Shown: positions 1-8,935 of the stretch, piece after piece | How positions within the stretch are numbered: position 1 is the first letter of the stretch | Layout of the letters: the number at the start of each line of letters is the position of its first letter | Source: Streptomyces sp. NBC_01707 | Lineage (GTDB): Bacteria; Actinomycetota; Actinomycetes; Streptomycetales; Streptomycetaceae | DNA length: 64,000 nucleotides | Direction: 5' to 3' | NCBI RefSeq assembly: GCF_041438805.1 | Contig: NZ_CP109190.1 | Span: 8,122,001 to 8,186,000 of the forward strand | Position numbers and translations under genes: made by a program | Notes under the pieces: generated by a model | The model's database searches: none | Seen by the model: the letters and a program-made list of their open reading frames with translations, nothing else | What the model was told of the DNA's origin: nothing

Positions 1-914
1 ACGCCGTGACCATCCGGTACTTCAAGGGGTCCACCCCCATGGTCGACGCGCTGCAGAAGAACGCGATCGACGCCACCTACCGCGGCCTCACCGCCGAGGA
101 GGTCGTCAAGCTCGAGGACAACAAGGACAAGAACAGCACGCTGCAGCTCATCGAGACCGTCGGCGCCGACATCCGATTCCTGGTCTTCAACCCCGAGGAC
201 CCGGCGGCCGGGAACCCTGCCGTCCGGCGGGCCATCGCCCAGCTCGTGGACCGGGACGCCTTGGTGGCCAAGGTGTACCAGGGCACTGCCGAACCGCTGT
301 ACTCCATGGTGCCCAAGGGCATCGCAGGGCACACCACCAGCTTCTTCGACAACTTCGGTGACCCGGACAAGGAGAAGGCCAGGCAGATCCTCGTCAAGGC
401 GGGCATCACCGAGCCCGTCGCGATGACGTTCTGGTTCACCACCGACCGGTACGGCTCCTCGACGGCCCCCGAGTTCGATGAGCTGAAGCGGCAGTTGGAA
501 GCCTCCGGGTTGTTCAAGATCGCGCTGAAGAGCGCTCCGTGGAAGACGTTCCAGGCGGGTTTCACCAAGGGTGACTACCCCGTCTTCGGCCGCGGCTGGT
601 TCCCGGACTTCCCGGACCCGGACAACTTCATCGCCCCCTTCGTGGGCAAGGACACCGTCACCGGTATGCCGTACGTGAAGAACGAGATCACCCAGCAGCT
701 GCTGCCGCAGAGCCGCCAGCAGAGCGATCGGGGCGCGGTCAGCAAGCAGTTCGAGCGCGCGCAGAAGATCCTGGTCGACGACGTCCGGCTGCTGCCGCTG
801 TGGCAGGGCAAGCTGTACGTGGCGGCGGGTGAGGACATCGGCGGCGGCGAGCGCGCCCTGGACCCGCAGACGGTCATGCAGATGTGGGAGTTGTACCGCA
901 AGGCCAGCTGGTAG
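1..914 (+). CDS. ABC transporter substrate-binding protein, peptide/nickel type (5'-truncated)
   Basis: C-terminal part (about 303 residues) of a family 5 extracellular solute-binding protein, which captures oligopeptides or similar ligands outside the cell for an ABC importer. The reading frame is open to the left edge, so the gene starts upstream; a full family member has about 520-560 residues, so the lipoprotein signal and lobe I are missing. Seen here: the NPAVRRAIAQLVDRDAL segment and the late GWFPDFPDPDNF segment, both typical of lobe II, and a C-terminal region with LLPLWQG. Ligand cannot be inferred. The stop is TAG at 912-914, and an inverted repeat follows 35 bases later. Confidence 0.9.
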   Translation, partial: AVTIRYFKGSTPMVDALQKNAIDATYRGLTAEEVVKLEDNKDKNSTLQLIETVGADIRFLVFNPEDPAAGNPAVRRAIAQLVDRDALVAKVYQGTAEPLYSMVPKGIAGHTTSFFDNFGDPDKEKARQILVKAGITEPVAMTFWFTTDRYGSSTAPEFDELKRQLEASGLFKIALKSAPWKTFQAGFTKGDYPVFGRGWFPDFPDPDNFIAPFVGKDTVTGMPYVKNEITQQLLPQSRQQSDRGAVSKQFERAQKILVDDVRLLPLWQGKLYVAAGEDIGGGERALDPQTVMQMWELYRKASW

Positions 915-948
915 GGCTTGCCCGGTCGATTGTCAGTGGCCCCCGGTA

Positions 949-966
949 GGTTCTCGGACAAGAACC
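949..966. promoter_or_regulatory. Inverted repeat upstream of ung
   Basis: GGTTCT-CGGACA-AGAACC: two perfect 6-base arms around a 6-base spacer. It lies 35 bases after the transporter stop and 26 bases before the ung start. It could be a small terminator hairpin or a regulator site. It does not match the actinobacterial LexA box (GAAC-N4-GTTC), so SOS control is not indicated. Confidence 0.4.
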
Positions 967-991
967 GATATGCGTACCGGAGGTTGTTGAA

Positions 992-1675
992 GTGACCGAC
1001 ACCGACCTGCTGCCCGAGTCCTGGCGCGGCGTCCTCGGCGAAGAGCTGCAGAAGACGTACTTCAAGGAGCTCACCGAGTTCGTCGAGGAGGAGCGGGCCA
1101 AGGGGCCGGTCTATCCGCCGCGCGAGCAGGTCTTCGCCGCACTGGAAGCCACTCCGTACGACAAGGTGAAGGTCCTGGTGCTCGGCCAGGACCCTTACCA
1201 CGGCGAGGGGCAGGGGCACGGGCTGTGCTTCTCCGTCCGGCCCGGCGTCAGGACTCCGCCCTCCTTGCGGAACATCTACAAGGAGATGAAGGAGGAGCTC
1301 GGCCTGCCGGTCCCGGACAACGGGTATCTGATGCCGTGGGCCGAGCAGGGTGTCCTGCTCCTGAACGCCGTGCTGACGGTCCGGGCCGGCGAGGCCAACT
1401 CGCACAAGGGCAAGGGCTGGGAGAAGGTCACGGACGCGGTGATCCGCGCGGTGGCCTCGCGGCCCGATCCGGCTGTCTTCGTCCTCTGGGGCAACTACGC
1501 GCAGAAGAAGCTCCCGCTGATCGACGAGGAGCGCCATGTGGTGGTCAAGGGCGCGCACCCTTCGCCGCTGTCGGCGAAGAAGTTCTTCGGCTCCCATCCG
1601 TTCACGCAGATCAACGAGGCCGTTGCGGCACAGGGGCACCAGCCCATCGACTGGCGCATCCCCGACCTGGGCTGA
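992..1675 (+). CDS. ung: Uracil-DNA glycosylase (family 1)
   Basis: Removes uracil from DNA (misincorporated dUMP or deaminated cytosine) and starts base-excision repair in the cytoplasm. The 227-residue length is normal. The water-activating motif GQDPYH is at residues 65-70 and the HPSPLS minor-groove loop starts at residue 189; both are diagnostic of family 1 UDG. The GTG start at 992 is supported by GGAGG at 979-983. It is a single gene followed by a strong hairpin terminator. A second uracil-excising enzyme of the Mug family is encoded at 51.6-52.2 kb. Confidence 0.97.
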   Translation: MTDTDLLPESWRGVLGEELQKTYFKELTEFVEEERAKGPVYPPREQVFAALEATPYDKVKVLVLGQDPYHGEGQGHGLCFSVRPGVRTPPSLRNIYKEMKEELGLPVPDNGYLMPWAEQGVLLLNAVLTVRAGEANSHKGKGWEKVTDAVIRAVASRPDPAVFVLWGNYAQKKLPLIDEERHVVVKGAHPSPLSAKKFFGSHPFTQINEAVAAQGHQPIDWRIPDLG

Positions 1676-1693
1676 CCGCGGGCACCTGCCTGA

Positions 1694-1720
1694 CAGGCTC
1701 GGGCGCTTTGCCCGAGCCTG
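1694..1720 (+). terminator. Hairpin terminator after ung
   Basis: Perfect 11-base-pair stem (CAGGCTCGGGC / GCCCGAGCCTG) with a 5-base loop GCTTT, 18 bases after the ung stop. There is no T-run, which is common for Streptomyces terminators. Confidence 0.8.
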
Positions 1721-1885
1721 AGCGGGTTTGCCAGCATCAGCGGCTAGCGTCGAGCCGACCGGATTCGAACGGACTCCATCGGCCGTCACGCAGCGCCCGG
1801 ACGCTATGCAGCGACCGGGCGCGACGCGGCGGCCGGTGCGGTCGGACCGACCGGGATCGGCTGGGCAGGCGCGAGGGAGACCGCG

Positions 1886-2380
1886 GTGACGGAGCAGCAG
1901 CAGGAAGCGTCGAGGGACGCCGTCATGACCAGGATCGGCCAGGCGATCATGCTGCTGCACGGTGGGGACCGGGAAGAGGCCCGGAACCGATTCTGCGCAC
2001 TCTGGTCGGAGATCGGTGAGGACGGTGACGCCCTTCACCGCTGCACGCTCGCGCACTACATGGCGGACACCCAGGACGATCCGGGTGATGAACTGGCCTG
2101 GGACCTGAGGGCGTTGACCGCCGCGGAGGGGCTGACCGACGAGCGGGCCGCGGAGCATCGGGACGCGCTCGCGGTCCGGGCCTTCTATCCCGCGCTCCAT
2201 CTCAGCCTCGCGGCGGACTATGTGAAGCTCCAGCGCCCGGAAGCTGCCTGGATCCATCTGAACCGTGCCCGGAAGGCCTCCGACGTGCTCGCGGACGACG
2301 GGATGGACGACGGGTACGGGGGTGGGGTCCGAGCGGCGATCGGGCGGCTGGAGCGGCGGCTGTGGGATCAGTGGCCGTAG
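1886..2380 (+). CDS. Conserved actinobacterial protein with TPR-like helices
   Basis: A 164-residue soluble protein, predicted all-helical, with alternating helices such as AIMLLHGGDREEARNRF that look like tetratricopeptide repeats. No catalytic motif is visible and I cannot assign a function. Residues from about 20 to 155 have the pattern of actinobacterial hypothetical proteins that contain degenerate TPR. The GTG start at 1886 follows GAGGGAGA at 1873-1880. The last 13 bases overlap the 3' end of the convergent lipoprotein gene. Confidence 0.75.
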   Translation: MTEQQQEASRDAVMTRIGQAIMLLHGGDREEARNRFCALWSEIGEDGDALHRCTLAHYMADTQDDPGDELAWDLRALTAAEGLTDERAAEHRDALAVRAFYPALHLSLAADYVKLQRPEAAWIHLNRARKASDVLADDGMDDGYGGGVRAAIGRLERRLWDQWP

Positions 2381-2886
2381 GTGTCTTCGCAGATCCGGGA
2401 CTGGGGGCTGCCCGCCGGCCAGCCGCCGTATCCGCGCCCGAGTGCGCAGACGTCCGTCCCGGTGGCGGGGGAGGACGGCAGGGCTGGGACCGGTGCGGGC
2501 ACCGCGCGCGGGGCGTGGGCCGGCCATCTCCCGGTCACACCTGGATGCTGTCTTTGCTGCGGAGCGCGCGGCGCGCTGCGGCGATTCTCCGAGGGGGCGC
2601 CGACGACCGGGCCGGACGCCGCCTCGGAGGGCTTCGGGTCGGGCAGGGCCTCCAGCGTGTCCCGGACCGGGGGCCGGACGATCTGGGGGGCCAGGTCCTG
2701 GACGGGCCTGCTGGTCTGGGGCCGGGGCGCAAGGCCCGGCTGGGGCTCCACGGACACGCAGCCGGACACGGCAGTGACTGCCACCCCGACCAGGAGCTGC
2801 ACGGCGATTCTGGTTCGTTGCACCTGGGCAACTCTGCTGTGCGGGCAGCGCATCGCGGGAGCGGGGAAGTCATGATTGGCCCGCAC
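2368..2886 (-). CDS. Small putative lipoprotein, Pro/Arg-rich
   Basis: Encodes up to 172 residues with an N-terminal hydrophobic stretch (LLVGVAVTAVSGC) ending in a lipobox-like VSGC, so export and lipidation at that Cys are likely. The middle is low complexity and rich in Pro, Ala and Arg. The C-terminus (two Cys, GRGYGGWPAGS, then CEDTYGH) looks structured and more conserved. The true start may be further in, nearer the signal peptide, for example the second Met or a following GTG. No enzymatic motif is seen and the function is unknown. It ends inside the 3' end of the convergent TPR-like gene. Confidence 0.6.
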   Translation of the reverse strand: MRANHDFPAPAMRCPHSRVAQVQRTRIAVQLLVGVAVTAVSGCVSVEPQPGLAPRPQTSRPVQDLAPQIVRPPVRDTLEALPDPKPSEAASGPVVGAPSENRRSAPRAPQQRQHPGVTGRWPAHAPRAVPAPVPALPSSPATGTDVCALGRGYGGWPAGSPQSRICEDTYGH

Positions 2887-3154
2887 GAGTGACCCCCGGT
2901 CAGCGCAACGCCCGGCCCGCCGGTGCTCCCCGGGGAGCCGGTCAGGTGCGGGTCGGGGCCAGGTGCGGGTCGGGCCGGCTCGGCCTTCCGTCGGCGCCGG
3001 GGCGGATCCTGTGCCGGGTCAGTCGCCGGTCGAGCCGTCGATCTTCTCCCGGACGAGAATCGGTCGTTCGGCAGCGCCGATGGCTGGTTCGGAGCGTTCG
3101 CGTGTCGGCAGGCCGGTCATTGTTCACCAGTGATCATGTACGGGCCAGGTGGTA

Positions 3155-3796
3155 TCACCGACGGGGCCCCAGCATTCCGCGCAACAGCTCGGTGAAGCCG
3201 GTGCGCAGCTCCGCCGTGGTCGGTACGGACCGGTGGAACGACCCCACGGCGCAGGAGAACATCAGCCCTTCGCACCAGGCCACCAGGGAGTGTGCATGTC
3301 GCTCCGGTTCGGCCGAACCGGCCGCCGTCATCAGCGTCACCAGGGGTTCGCGGAACTGGCGGCCCGTCGCGTCGAAGAACTCCCGCAGCTCCGGCCGCCG
3401 GGTGGCTTCCAGGGCGAGTTCGTACCGGCAGATCAGCAGCTCGGGGTGGCGGGTCAGATACCGGTGCAGGGCCAGTGCGAGACCGGCGACCAGTGCGTCC
3501 GGGCCCTCGGTGGCTTCCCCGGGCACCCCGTCGGCCGGTTCGCCGTCCGGCATCGGGAGTTCGCCTGGGGCGAGCACCTGCGCCTCGCGCTCCGCCAGTC
3601 GTCGCACCGTCGCTTCCAGCAGGGCCTGCCGGGTGCGGGCGTGGTTGGACGTCGAGCCCTGGGGGAGCCCGGCTCGGTCGTCGACGGCGCGATGGGTCAG
3701 CCCCCGCATCCCGCGCTCGGCGAGCAGCGCCAGGGCGGCATCGGTGATCAGGTCGGCCCGGGAGGTGCCGGGGGCGCGTGTGGTGCTCGTGGCCAT
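3155..3796 (-). CDS. TetR-family transcriptional regulator
   Basis: A 213-residue repressor: N-terminal helix-turn-helix (about residues 14-60, with LTHRAVDDRAGLPQGS as the recognition region) and an all-helical ligand domain. The ATG at 3796 is preceded by TAGGTT six bases upstream, so its mRNA is probably leaderless. It is divergent from an FAD monooxygenase. The 76-base gap holds two near-identical palindromes, one overlapping this gene's expected -35 region. The simplest reading is autoregulation together with control of the monooxygenase and oxidoreductase, with a ligand that is a substrate or product of that enzyme. Confidence 0.92.
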   Translation of the reverse strand: MATSTTRAPGTSRADLITDAALALLAERGMRGLTHRAVDDRAGLPQGSTSNHARTRQALLEATVRRLAEREAQVLAPGELPMPDGEPADGVPGEATEGPDALVAGLALALHRYLTRHPELLICRYELALEATRRPELREFFDATGRQFREPLVTLMTAAGSAEPERHAHSLVAWCEGLMFSCAVGSFHRSVPTTAELRTGFTELLRGMLGPRR

Positions 3797-3816
3797 GGGA
3801 CCAACCTACCGCCGCG

Positions 3817-3830
3817 ACTACACCTGTAGT
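3817..3830. promoter_or_regulatory. TetR operator candidate 1
   Basis: ACTACACCTGTAGT: a 14-base palindrome with one central mismatch, nearly identical to the second copy 28 bases away (centre to centre). It lies about where the -35 of the leaderless tetR promoter should be. Confidence 0.75.
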
Positions 3831-3844
3831 ACGGTGAGTCCGTC

Positions 3845-3858
3845 ACTACAGCTGTAGT
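3845..3858. promoter_or_regulatory. TetR operator candidate 2
   Basis: ACTACAGCTGTAGT is a perfect 14-base palindrome immediately upstream of the monooxygenase ribosome-binding site (GAGGAGG at 3862-3868). Occupation would block the promoter or start of that gene. Confidence 0.78.
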
Positions 3859-3872
3859 TCCGAGGAGGAGTC

Positions 3873-5081
3873 ATGGCCGAGCCCCATGCGGTCGTCATCG
3901 GCAGCGGGATCGGCGGTCTGACCGCCGCCGTGGCCCTGCACCGGCGCGGCTGGCAGGTCACCGTCCTGGAGCGGGCCGCCTCCCTGGAGCCCGTCGGCGC
4001 CGGTATCGGCCTCGCGCCCAACTCCCAGCGTGCCCTGGACGTGATCGGCCTCGGTGACCGGATCAGGTCCCTGGCCGCCTGGCAGGGCGACGGCGGTATG
4101 CGCAGACCGGACGGCCGCTGGCTCGCCCGGACCGACAGCGCCGCCGCGACCGAGCGGTTCGGCGGTCCGATCGTCCTGGTGCACCGCGCCACCCTGATCG
4201 GTGCCCTCGCCGCCGAACTGCCGGCATCGGCGATCCGTACCGGGACGGCGGCGGAGCTCGTGGACCCGGGCACCGCGGCCGGCGCCCGGGCCGTCGTCGC
4301 GACGCAGGACGGGAACATCGAGGCCGACCTCGTCGTCGGCGCCGACGGCATCAACTCGGCAGTGCGCTCCTTCCTCTTTCCAGCCCACCCCGGTCCCTCG
4401 TACGCCGGCTTCACCACGTGGCGCGTCGTCGTACCCGCGCCGGGGAAACCCTTCGCCCCGCACGAGACGTGGGGCCGCGGCGCCCTCTGGGGCACCCAGC
4501 CGCTCAAGGACGGCCGGATCTACGCCTACGCGGCGGCGGTCGCACCGGCCGGAGAGCGAGCCGACGACGAGAAGGCCGAGTTGCTGCACCGGTTCGGCGG
4601 TTGGCACGACCCGATCCCCGGAATCATCGCCGCCGTCGAACCCGACCGGATTCTCCGCAACGACGTGCACCATCTGATCGACCCGCTGCCGGCGTTCCAC
4701 CGGGGCCGCACCGTCCTGGTCGGCGACTGTGCCCACGCCATGGCGCCCACGCTCGGACAGGGCGGCAACCAGGCCATCGAGGACGGCATCGTGCTCGCCC
4801 ACCACGCGGCGCCCGACGGCGACCTGGCGGCGGCCCTCGCCGCGTACAGCGCGGACCGGGTCCCGCGGACGGGCGGCATCGTCCGCAAGGCCGCCCAGGT
4901 GACCCGGCTGATGCGCCTGACCAGCCCTCCTGCCGTCGCGCTGCGCGACACCCTGATGTCAGCCGTTTCCCGCTTCGGGCCCGGCCTCGTCCTGCGCACC
5001 TTCGACGGCATCGCCGACTGGCGGCCGCCGCAGCACACGTATGCTGCCGGGACGAAGGAAACGCCCATGTCGCAGCGGTAG
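3873..5081 (+). CDS. FAD-dependent monooxygenase (PHBH/UbiH family)
   Basis: A 402-residue flavoprotein hydroxylase using NAD(P)H and O2, cytoplasmic. The GSGIGGL dinucleotide-binding motif is at residues 10-16, the VVGADGINS (DG) motif lies mid-protein, and the GDCAHAMAPTLGQGGNQAIED (GD) motif is in the C-terminal half; together these define group A flavin monooxygenases. It has no C-terminal extension. The ATG at 3873 follows AGGAGGAG. The substrate is unknown; probable control by the divergent TetR through two palindromes suggests an inducible response to an aromatic or similar compound. Confidence 0.93.
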   Translation: MAEPHAVVIGSGIGGLTAAVALHRRGWQVTVLERAASLEPVGAGIGLAPNSQRALDVIGLGDRIRSLAAWQGDGGMRRPDGRWLARTDSAAATERFGGPIVLVHRATLIGALAAELPASAIRTGTAAELVDPGTAAGARAVVATQDGNIEADLVVGADGINSAVRSFLFPAHPGPSYAGFTTWRVVVPAPGKPFAPHETWGRGALWGTQPLKDGRIYAYAAAVAPAGERADDEKAELLHRFGGWHDPIPGIIAAVEPDRILRNDVHHLIDPLPAFHRGRTVLVGDCAHAMAPTLGQGGNQAIEDGIVLAHHAAPDGDLAAALAAYSADRVPRTGGIVRKAAQVTRLMRLTSPPAVALRDTLMSAVSRFGPGLVLRTFDGIADWRPPQHTYAAGTKETPMSQR

Positions 5082-5115
5082 CGACGGGCGGGTCATGGGC
5101 GAGAGGGAGACCCCT

Positions 5116-6015
5116 GTGAAGGTCGGCTGCATCGGGCTCGGCGACATCGCGCAGAAGGCATATCTGCCGGTACTCAGCACCCTGCCCGGGGTCGAACTGC
5201 ATCTGCAGACCCGTACCCCCGCCACCCTGGCCTCGGTCGCCGAGACCCACCGGATCCCGCCGGAGCAGCGCCACACCGACCTCGACTCGCTGATCGCCGC
5301 GGGCCTGGACGCCGCGTTCGTCCACGCCCCGACCTCCGTCCACCCGGAGATCACCGGCCGGCTTCTCGACGCGGGTGTTCCCACGTACATCGACAAGCCG
5401 CTCGCCTACGAACTCGCCGATTCCGAGCGGCTGGTGGACCTCGCCGAGGAGCGCGGTGTCAGCCTGGCCGTCGGCTTCAACCGGCGGCTTGCGCCCGGCT
5501 ACGCGCAGTGCGTCGAGCACCCCCGCGAACTGATCCTGATGCAGAAGAACCGGGTGGGTCTGCCCGAGGAGCCGCGGGCGATGGTGCTCGACGACTTCAT
5601 CCATGTCGTCGACACCTTGCGCTTCCTGGTGCCGGGCCCGGTCGAGCACACCGTCGTACGGGCCCGGATCCGCGACGGGCTGATGCACCATGTCGTGCTG
5701 CAGCTGTCCGGCGACGGTTTCACCGCCATCGGCGCGATGAACCGGCTCAGCGGCTCGACGGAGGAGCGGCTCGAGGTCTCCGGGCAGGACTCCAAGCGTG
5801 AGGTGGTGAACCTCGCCGAGGTGATCGACCACAAGGGGCAGCCGAGCGTACGGCGACGCGGCGACTGGGTGCCGGTCGCCCGCCAGCGCGGCATCGAGCA
5901 GGGAGTGCTGACCTTCCTGGACGCCGTGCGGGCCGGAAAGCTGCTGAGCGCCCGGGACGCCCTCGAGACCCACGAGATGTGCGAGCGCATCCTGCGTGAC
6001 CTGGACTGCGCCTAG
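5116..6015 (+). CDS. Gfo/Idh/MocA-family NAD(P)-dependent oxidoreductase
   Basis: A 299-residue dehydrogenase-like protein. The Rossmann motif (KVGCIGLGDIAQKAYLP) is at the very N-terminus. The middle segment TYIDKPLAYEL contains the family EKP-type motif as DKP, whose Lys is usually catalytic. The GTG at 5116 is preferred over the upstream ATG (5095) because GAGAGGGAGA lies 6 bases before it and the Rossmann strand begins immediately. It is 34 bases after the monooxygenase and probably co-transcribed with it. Substrate unknown, probably a sugar or polyol derivative. Confidence 0.87.
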   Translation: MKVGCIGLGDIAQKAYLPVLSTLPGVELHLQTRTPATLASVAETHRIPPEQRHTDLDSLIAAGLDAAFVHAPTSVHPEITGRLLDAGVPTYIDKPLAYELADSERLVDLAEERGVSLAVGFNRRLAPGYAQCVEHPRELILMQKNRVGLPEEPRAMVLDDFIHVVDTLRFLVPGPVEHTVVRARIRDGLMHHVVLQLSGDGFTAIGAMNRLSGSTEERLEVSGQDSKREVVNLAEVIDHKGQPSVRRRGDWVPVARQRGIEQGVLTFLDAVRAGKLLSARDALETHEMCERILRDLDCA

Positions 6016-6178
6016 GAGGTCGGCGGATCAGGGCCGGACCCCCGGCACACGGCGCCGCAGCGGACCGGCCACAGCGGAATCCGCAGGTCAGGACGGGTTT
6101 CGATCCGTTCCGGATGCGTCCCGCTCGGCCCCGGGGCAGGCTGAGGGCAATGGACCGCCGGCCCGTGGAGGTGACCTC

Positions 6179-6526
6179 GTGAAACCTCACGACGAGCCAC
6201 AGGGATGGGGTGCGCTCCAGCCACCGCCCGGCTACTACGCGGCGGACGGGCGGCCGCCCGATGCGACACAGCGGAGCCTGATCCTCGACTGGGCGGTCAA
6301 TCAGCGGATAGCAACCGGCTGGCGGGTGGAGTCGCGGGCCGAGACACAGGTCGTGATGGTCAGAGGGCAGCCGCTCAACCACGTGCTGCACGCCCTGCTG
6401 ATGGTGTTCAGCTGCTTCCTGTGGGGCGCCGTGTGGATGGTCCTCGCCGTGAAGAACAAGGTCGAGCGGGTCGCGCTCACCGTCGACGCGCAGGGGCACA
6501 TCGTCTCCGTGAACGGCCCGACATAG
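6179..6526 (+). CDS. Small membrane protein
   Basis: A 115-residue protein: a Pro-rich soluble N-terminus with PGYYA, a central ILDWAVNQRIATGWRVES segment, one long hydrophobic segment (HALLMVFSCFLWGAVWMVLAV, about residues 66-86), and a short polar C-terminal strand. The arrangement resembles small actinobacterial membrane proteins of unknown function. The GTG at 6179 is chosen because of a perfect GGAGGTGA at 6167-6174; upstream in-frame ATGs lack such a site. Confidence 0.7.
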   Translation: MKPHDEPQGWGALQPPPGYYAADGRPPDATQRSLILDWAVNQRIATGWRVESRAETQVVMVRGQPLNHVLHALLMVFSCFLWGAVWMVLAVKNKVERVALTVDAQGHIVSVNGPT

Positions 6527-6539
6527 CGCGAGTGCACGG

Positions 6540-8186
6540 TCAGGGAGCGGGCACCCCGGCCTTCGGGCCCACGGCACCGACCGGCTCCACCGGGTTACGC
6601 CGTCGCAGTGACCGGCCGCCCTCATAGGCGCAGAATGCCGCCAGCACGCCCAGCGCGCCGTACACCGGCCAGTCGCCCAGCTGCACATAGAGGGTGCTGC
6701 CACTGGCCAGCGGTACGTCGAAAACGGTGGCCCCGCTCGTATCCGTGCCCAGCGGCTTCCCGACCCGCCCGCCCTGCGGGCCGTACGCCGTGCTGATGCC
6801 GGTGAGCGTGGCATGCACCATCGGACGGCCGTTCTCGGCGGCACGCAGCGCGCCGAGCGAGGCGTGCTGCTCCGGCGCCCAGGTGTGCTGGAACGAAGAG
6901 GTCGACGACTGGGCGATCAGCAACTGTGCCCCGTCCCGGGTCAACCGCCTGCTCATGTCGGGGAACGCCGACTCGAAGCAGACCAGCGGCCCGATCCGCA
7001 GAGTGTGCTCCGGCGCGCGGACCTCGGTGGGGGACCCGGTGAAGCCGTCCGTGCGAGGCGGCTCGGGAACGGACATCACCACCTGCCGGGTGCCGCGCAG
7101 CCGGTCCTCGCCTGCCGCCTTCCCCACCGACGTGACCCAGCCGAGTACCGAACGGGCCGGGATGTACTCACCGAACGGCACCAGACGCATCTTGTCGTAG
7201 CGGTCCCCGGTCGGACCGTCCGGCCCCACCAGCACCGCGCTCTTGAATATCCCCGTCCGGCCCGACGCGCCGGTGTGCCGGGCATCCTCGTTCACCAGCA
7301 CATCCGCGCCGACCTCGCGCGAGAGCTTCGCGATCCGCGCGGCCAGTTCCGGTCGCCGGGACAGATCCTGGCCGACACTGCTCTCGCCCCACACCACCAG
7401 ATCGACGTCGCGGCCCGCCAGCGTGCGCGTCAGCTGCTCGCTGCGCGCGAAGCGGAGCGCAACGCTGTTCGGCCCCGCGACGACCCCCGGTTGCACGACG
7501 GCGATCCGGGCCACGCCCGACTGCTCCGGCCGCGGCGCCCAGGTCCATATCGCGCCCACGGCCAGCGCGCACACCACGATGGTGACCGCCCCGGCCGTCC
7601 GTGCTCCGGGCGACAGGAGCAGCAGGGCGACCGCGGTGTTCACCGCCACCACCAGAAGACTCACCAGCCACACAGCGCCGACCGATGCCACCCGGAGCGC
7701 CGCGGGCACCTGCCACTGGCTCGCACCGAGGAGTCCCCAGGGACCGCCGAGACTCTCCCAGGAGCGGGCCAGCTCGATGATCAGCCAGCCGGACGGCACC
7801 ACGATCACGGCTGCCGCGGCCGTCGCGACGGAAGGGGCGCCGCCGATCAATCTGGACACCAGCAGGCCCCAGGGCGCCCACAGCAGACCGAGCAGCGCCG
7901 CGAGAACGACGATGAACACATGCAGGCTCGGCACCAGCCATTGGTGTACGGCGAGCAGGTACCCCGTCCCGCCGAGCCAGCCGTCGAGCGCGGCACGGCG
8001 CGCGGTACCTGCGGAGCGGATCAGCAGCAGCCAGGGCACCAGCGCGACATAGGCGAACCACCACAGCGACGGGGCGGGAAAGGCGAGCGCGGGCAGGGCC
8101 CCGGCGACCAGGGCTCCGCCGCCGCGCCACCAGGGCGACCGGAGCATCCGCTCCCGCTGCTCACGGCGACCGACCGGAATCCGCAT
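6540..8186 (-). CDS. lnt: Apolipoprotein N-acyltransferase
   Basis: A 548-residue integral membrane enzyme that adds the third acyl chain to lipoproteins. About seven N-terminal hydrophobic segments (residues 22-240) are followed by a carbon-nitrogen hydrolase domain. The nitrilase-type catalytic residues are visible: Glu in VPFGEYIP, Lys in YDKMRLV and Cys in VCFESAF. A WGESSVG motif is also typical. The ATG at 8186 follows GAGGAGG. Streptomyces carry Lnt although they lack a classical outer membrane. Confidence 0.93.
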   Translation of the reverse strand: MRIPVGRREQRERMLRSPWWRGGGALVAGALPALAFPAPSLWWFAYVALVPWLLLIRSAGTARRAALDGWLGGTGYLLAVHQWLVPSLHVFIVVLAALLGLLWAPWGLLVSRLIGGAPSVATAAAAVIVVPSGWLIIELARSWESLGGPWGLLGASQWQVPAALRVASVGAVWLVSLLVVAVNTAVALLLLSPGARTAGAVTIVVCALAVGAIWTWAPRPEQSGVARIAVVQPGVVAGPNSVALRFARSEQLTRTLAGRDVDLVVWGESSVGQDLSRRPELAARIAKLSREVGADVLVNEDARHTGASGRTGIFKSAVLVGPDGPTGDRYDKMRLVPFGEYIPARSVLGWVTSVGKAAGEDRLRGTRQVVMSVPEPPRTDGFTGSPTEVRAPEHTLRIGPLVCFESAFPDMSRRLTRDGAQLLIAQSSTSSFQHTWAPEQHASLGALRAAENGRPMVHATLTGISTAYGPQGGRVGKPLGTDTSGATVFDVPLASGSTLYVQLGDWPVYGALGVLAAFCAYEGGRSLRRRNPVEPVGAVGPKAGVPAP

Positions 8187-8289
8187 ACTGCGCCTCCTCG
8201 ACCTGACCGGTGAGCTGGTGCCCTTTCTCCTTACCCAGTGTGGGGGGAGCGGAACGGGTGCGGCCAGGCCGGGTGCGGGCCCGCGCGGC

Positions 8290-8784
8290 TCAGCTCGGTG
8301 CGAGGGAGCCGGAGAGGCTGCGCCACTTCTCGTGGACGGTCACGGTACGGATCCGCCAGCCGACGTCCGTACGCGACAGCCCGAAGGCGTACCGGCCACC
8401 GGAGGTGAAGTTCGGCGCGGTGGTGTCGGGGGACGCGCCGCCGGCGGCCTGCGTACCCTGCAGCCGCATCGGGTTCAGGTAGTCGGCCCGCACATCGGCG
8501 CGGTCACCGGGGTAGCCGCCCAGGTCCTGGAGGTCGAGCCGGCGATTGACGATCAGGTGCTGACGTACGGGAAAGAGTCGCATCGTCTCCTCGAGCCAGT
8601 GCGCGACCTCGGCGGCGGACCCCTCGACACCGCCCGCGCTGCGGTAGTCGGCGCGGCCGTCCGGGGTGAAAAGGTCCCGGTAGTCCTGCCAGGAGCCGTC
8701 GTCCACCGCCACCGCATAGCCGGTGATCACTGCGTCGATGGACAGCTGGTCCATCACGGTCGCGAGAGCCACGCGCTGCGTCAT
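8290..8784 (-). CDS. NTF2/SnoaL-like protein
   Basis: A 164-residue single-domain protein of the nuclear-transport-factor-2-like fold (SnoaL_4 type), with an N-terminal helix pair (AVITGYAVAVDDGSWQDYRDLF), DGRADY, and an RIRTVTVHEKW C-terminal strand. Relatives are small isomerases, hydroxylating-dioxygenase beta subunits or ligand-binding proteins, so the activity cannot be named. The start is placed at the internal ATG (8784); upstream codons do not look coding. A CACACT hexamer 6 bases before the ATG suggests a leaderless message. Confidence 0.8.
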   Translation of the reverse strand: MTQRVALATVMDQLSIDAVITGYAVAVDDGSWQDYRDLFTPDGRADYRSAGGVEGSAAEVAHWLEETMRLFPVRQHLIVNRRLDLQDLGGYPGDRADVRADYLNPMRLQGTQAAGGASPDTTAPNFTSGGRYAFGLSRTDVGWRIRTVTVHEKWRSLSGSLAPS

Positions 8785-8935
8785 CCGGCCAGTGTGTGCC
8801 CGCCGACCGCAGACGCCAAGGGCTGTGCACACGCGGCGCCATGTCCGATCATGATTCGGCCGCCCGGAACCCCCGGACCGGGAGCTCGGACGACAAGAAC
8901 GCCACGGCCGGAATCCGCACCGCCCCGTGCCCGTC

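Noticed and set aside
949..966. SOS (LexA) box upstream of ung
   Set aside because: The repeat GGTTCT-N6-AGAACC lacks the GAAC-N4-GTTC form of actinobacterial LexA sites.
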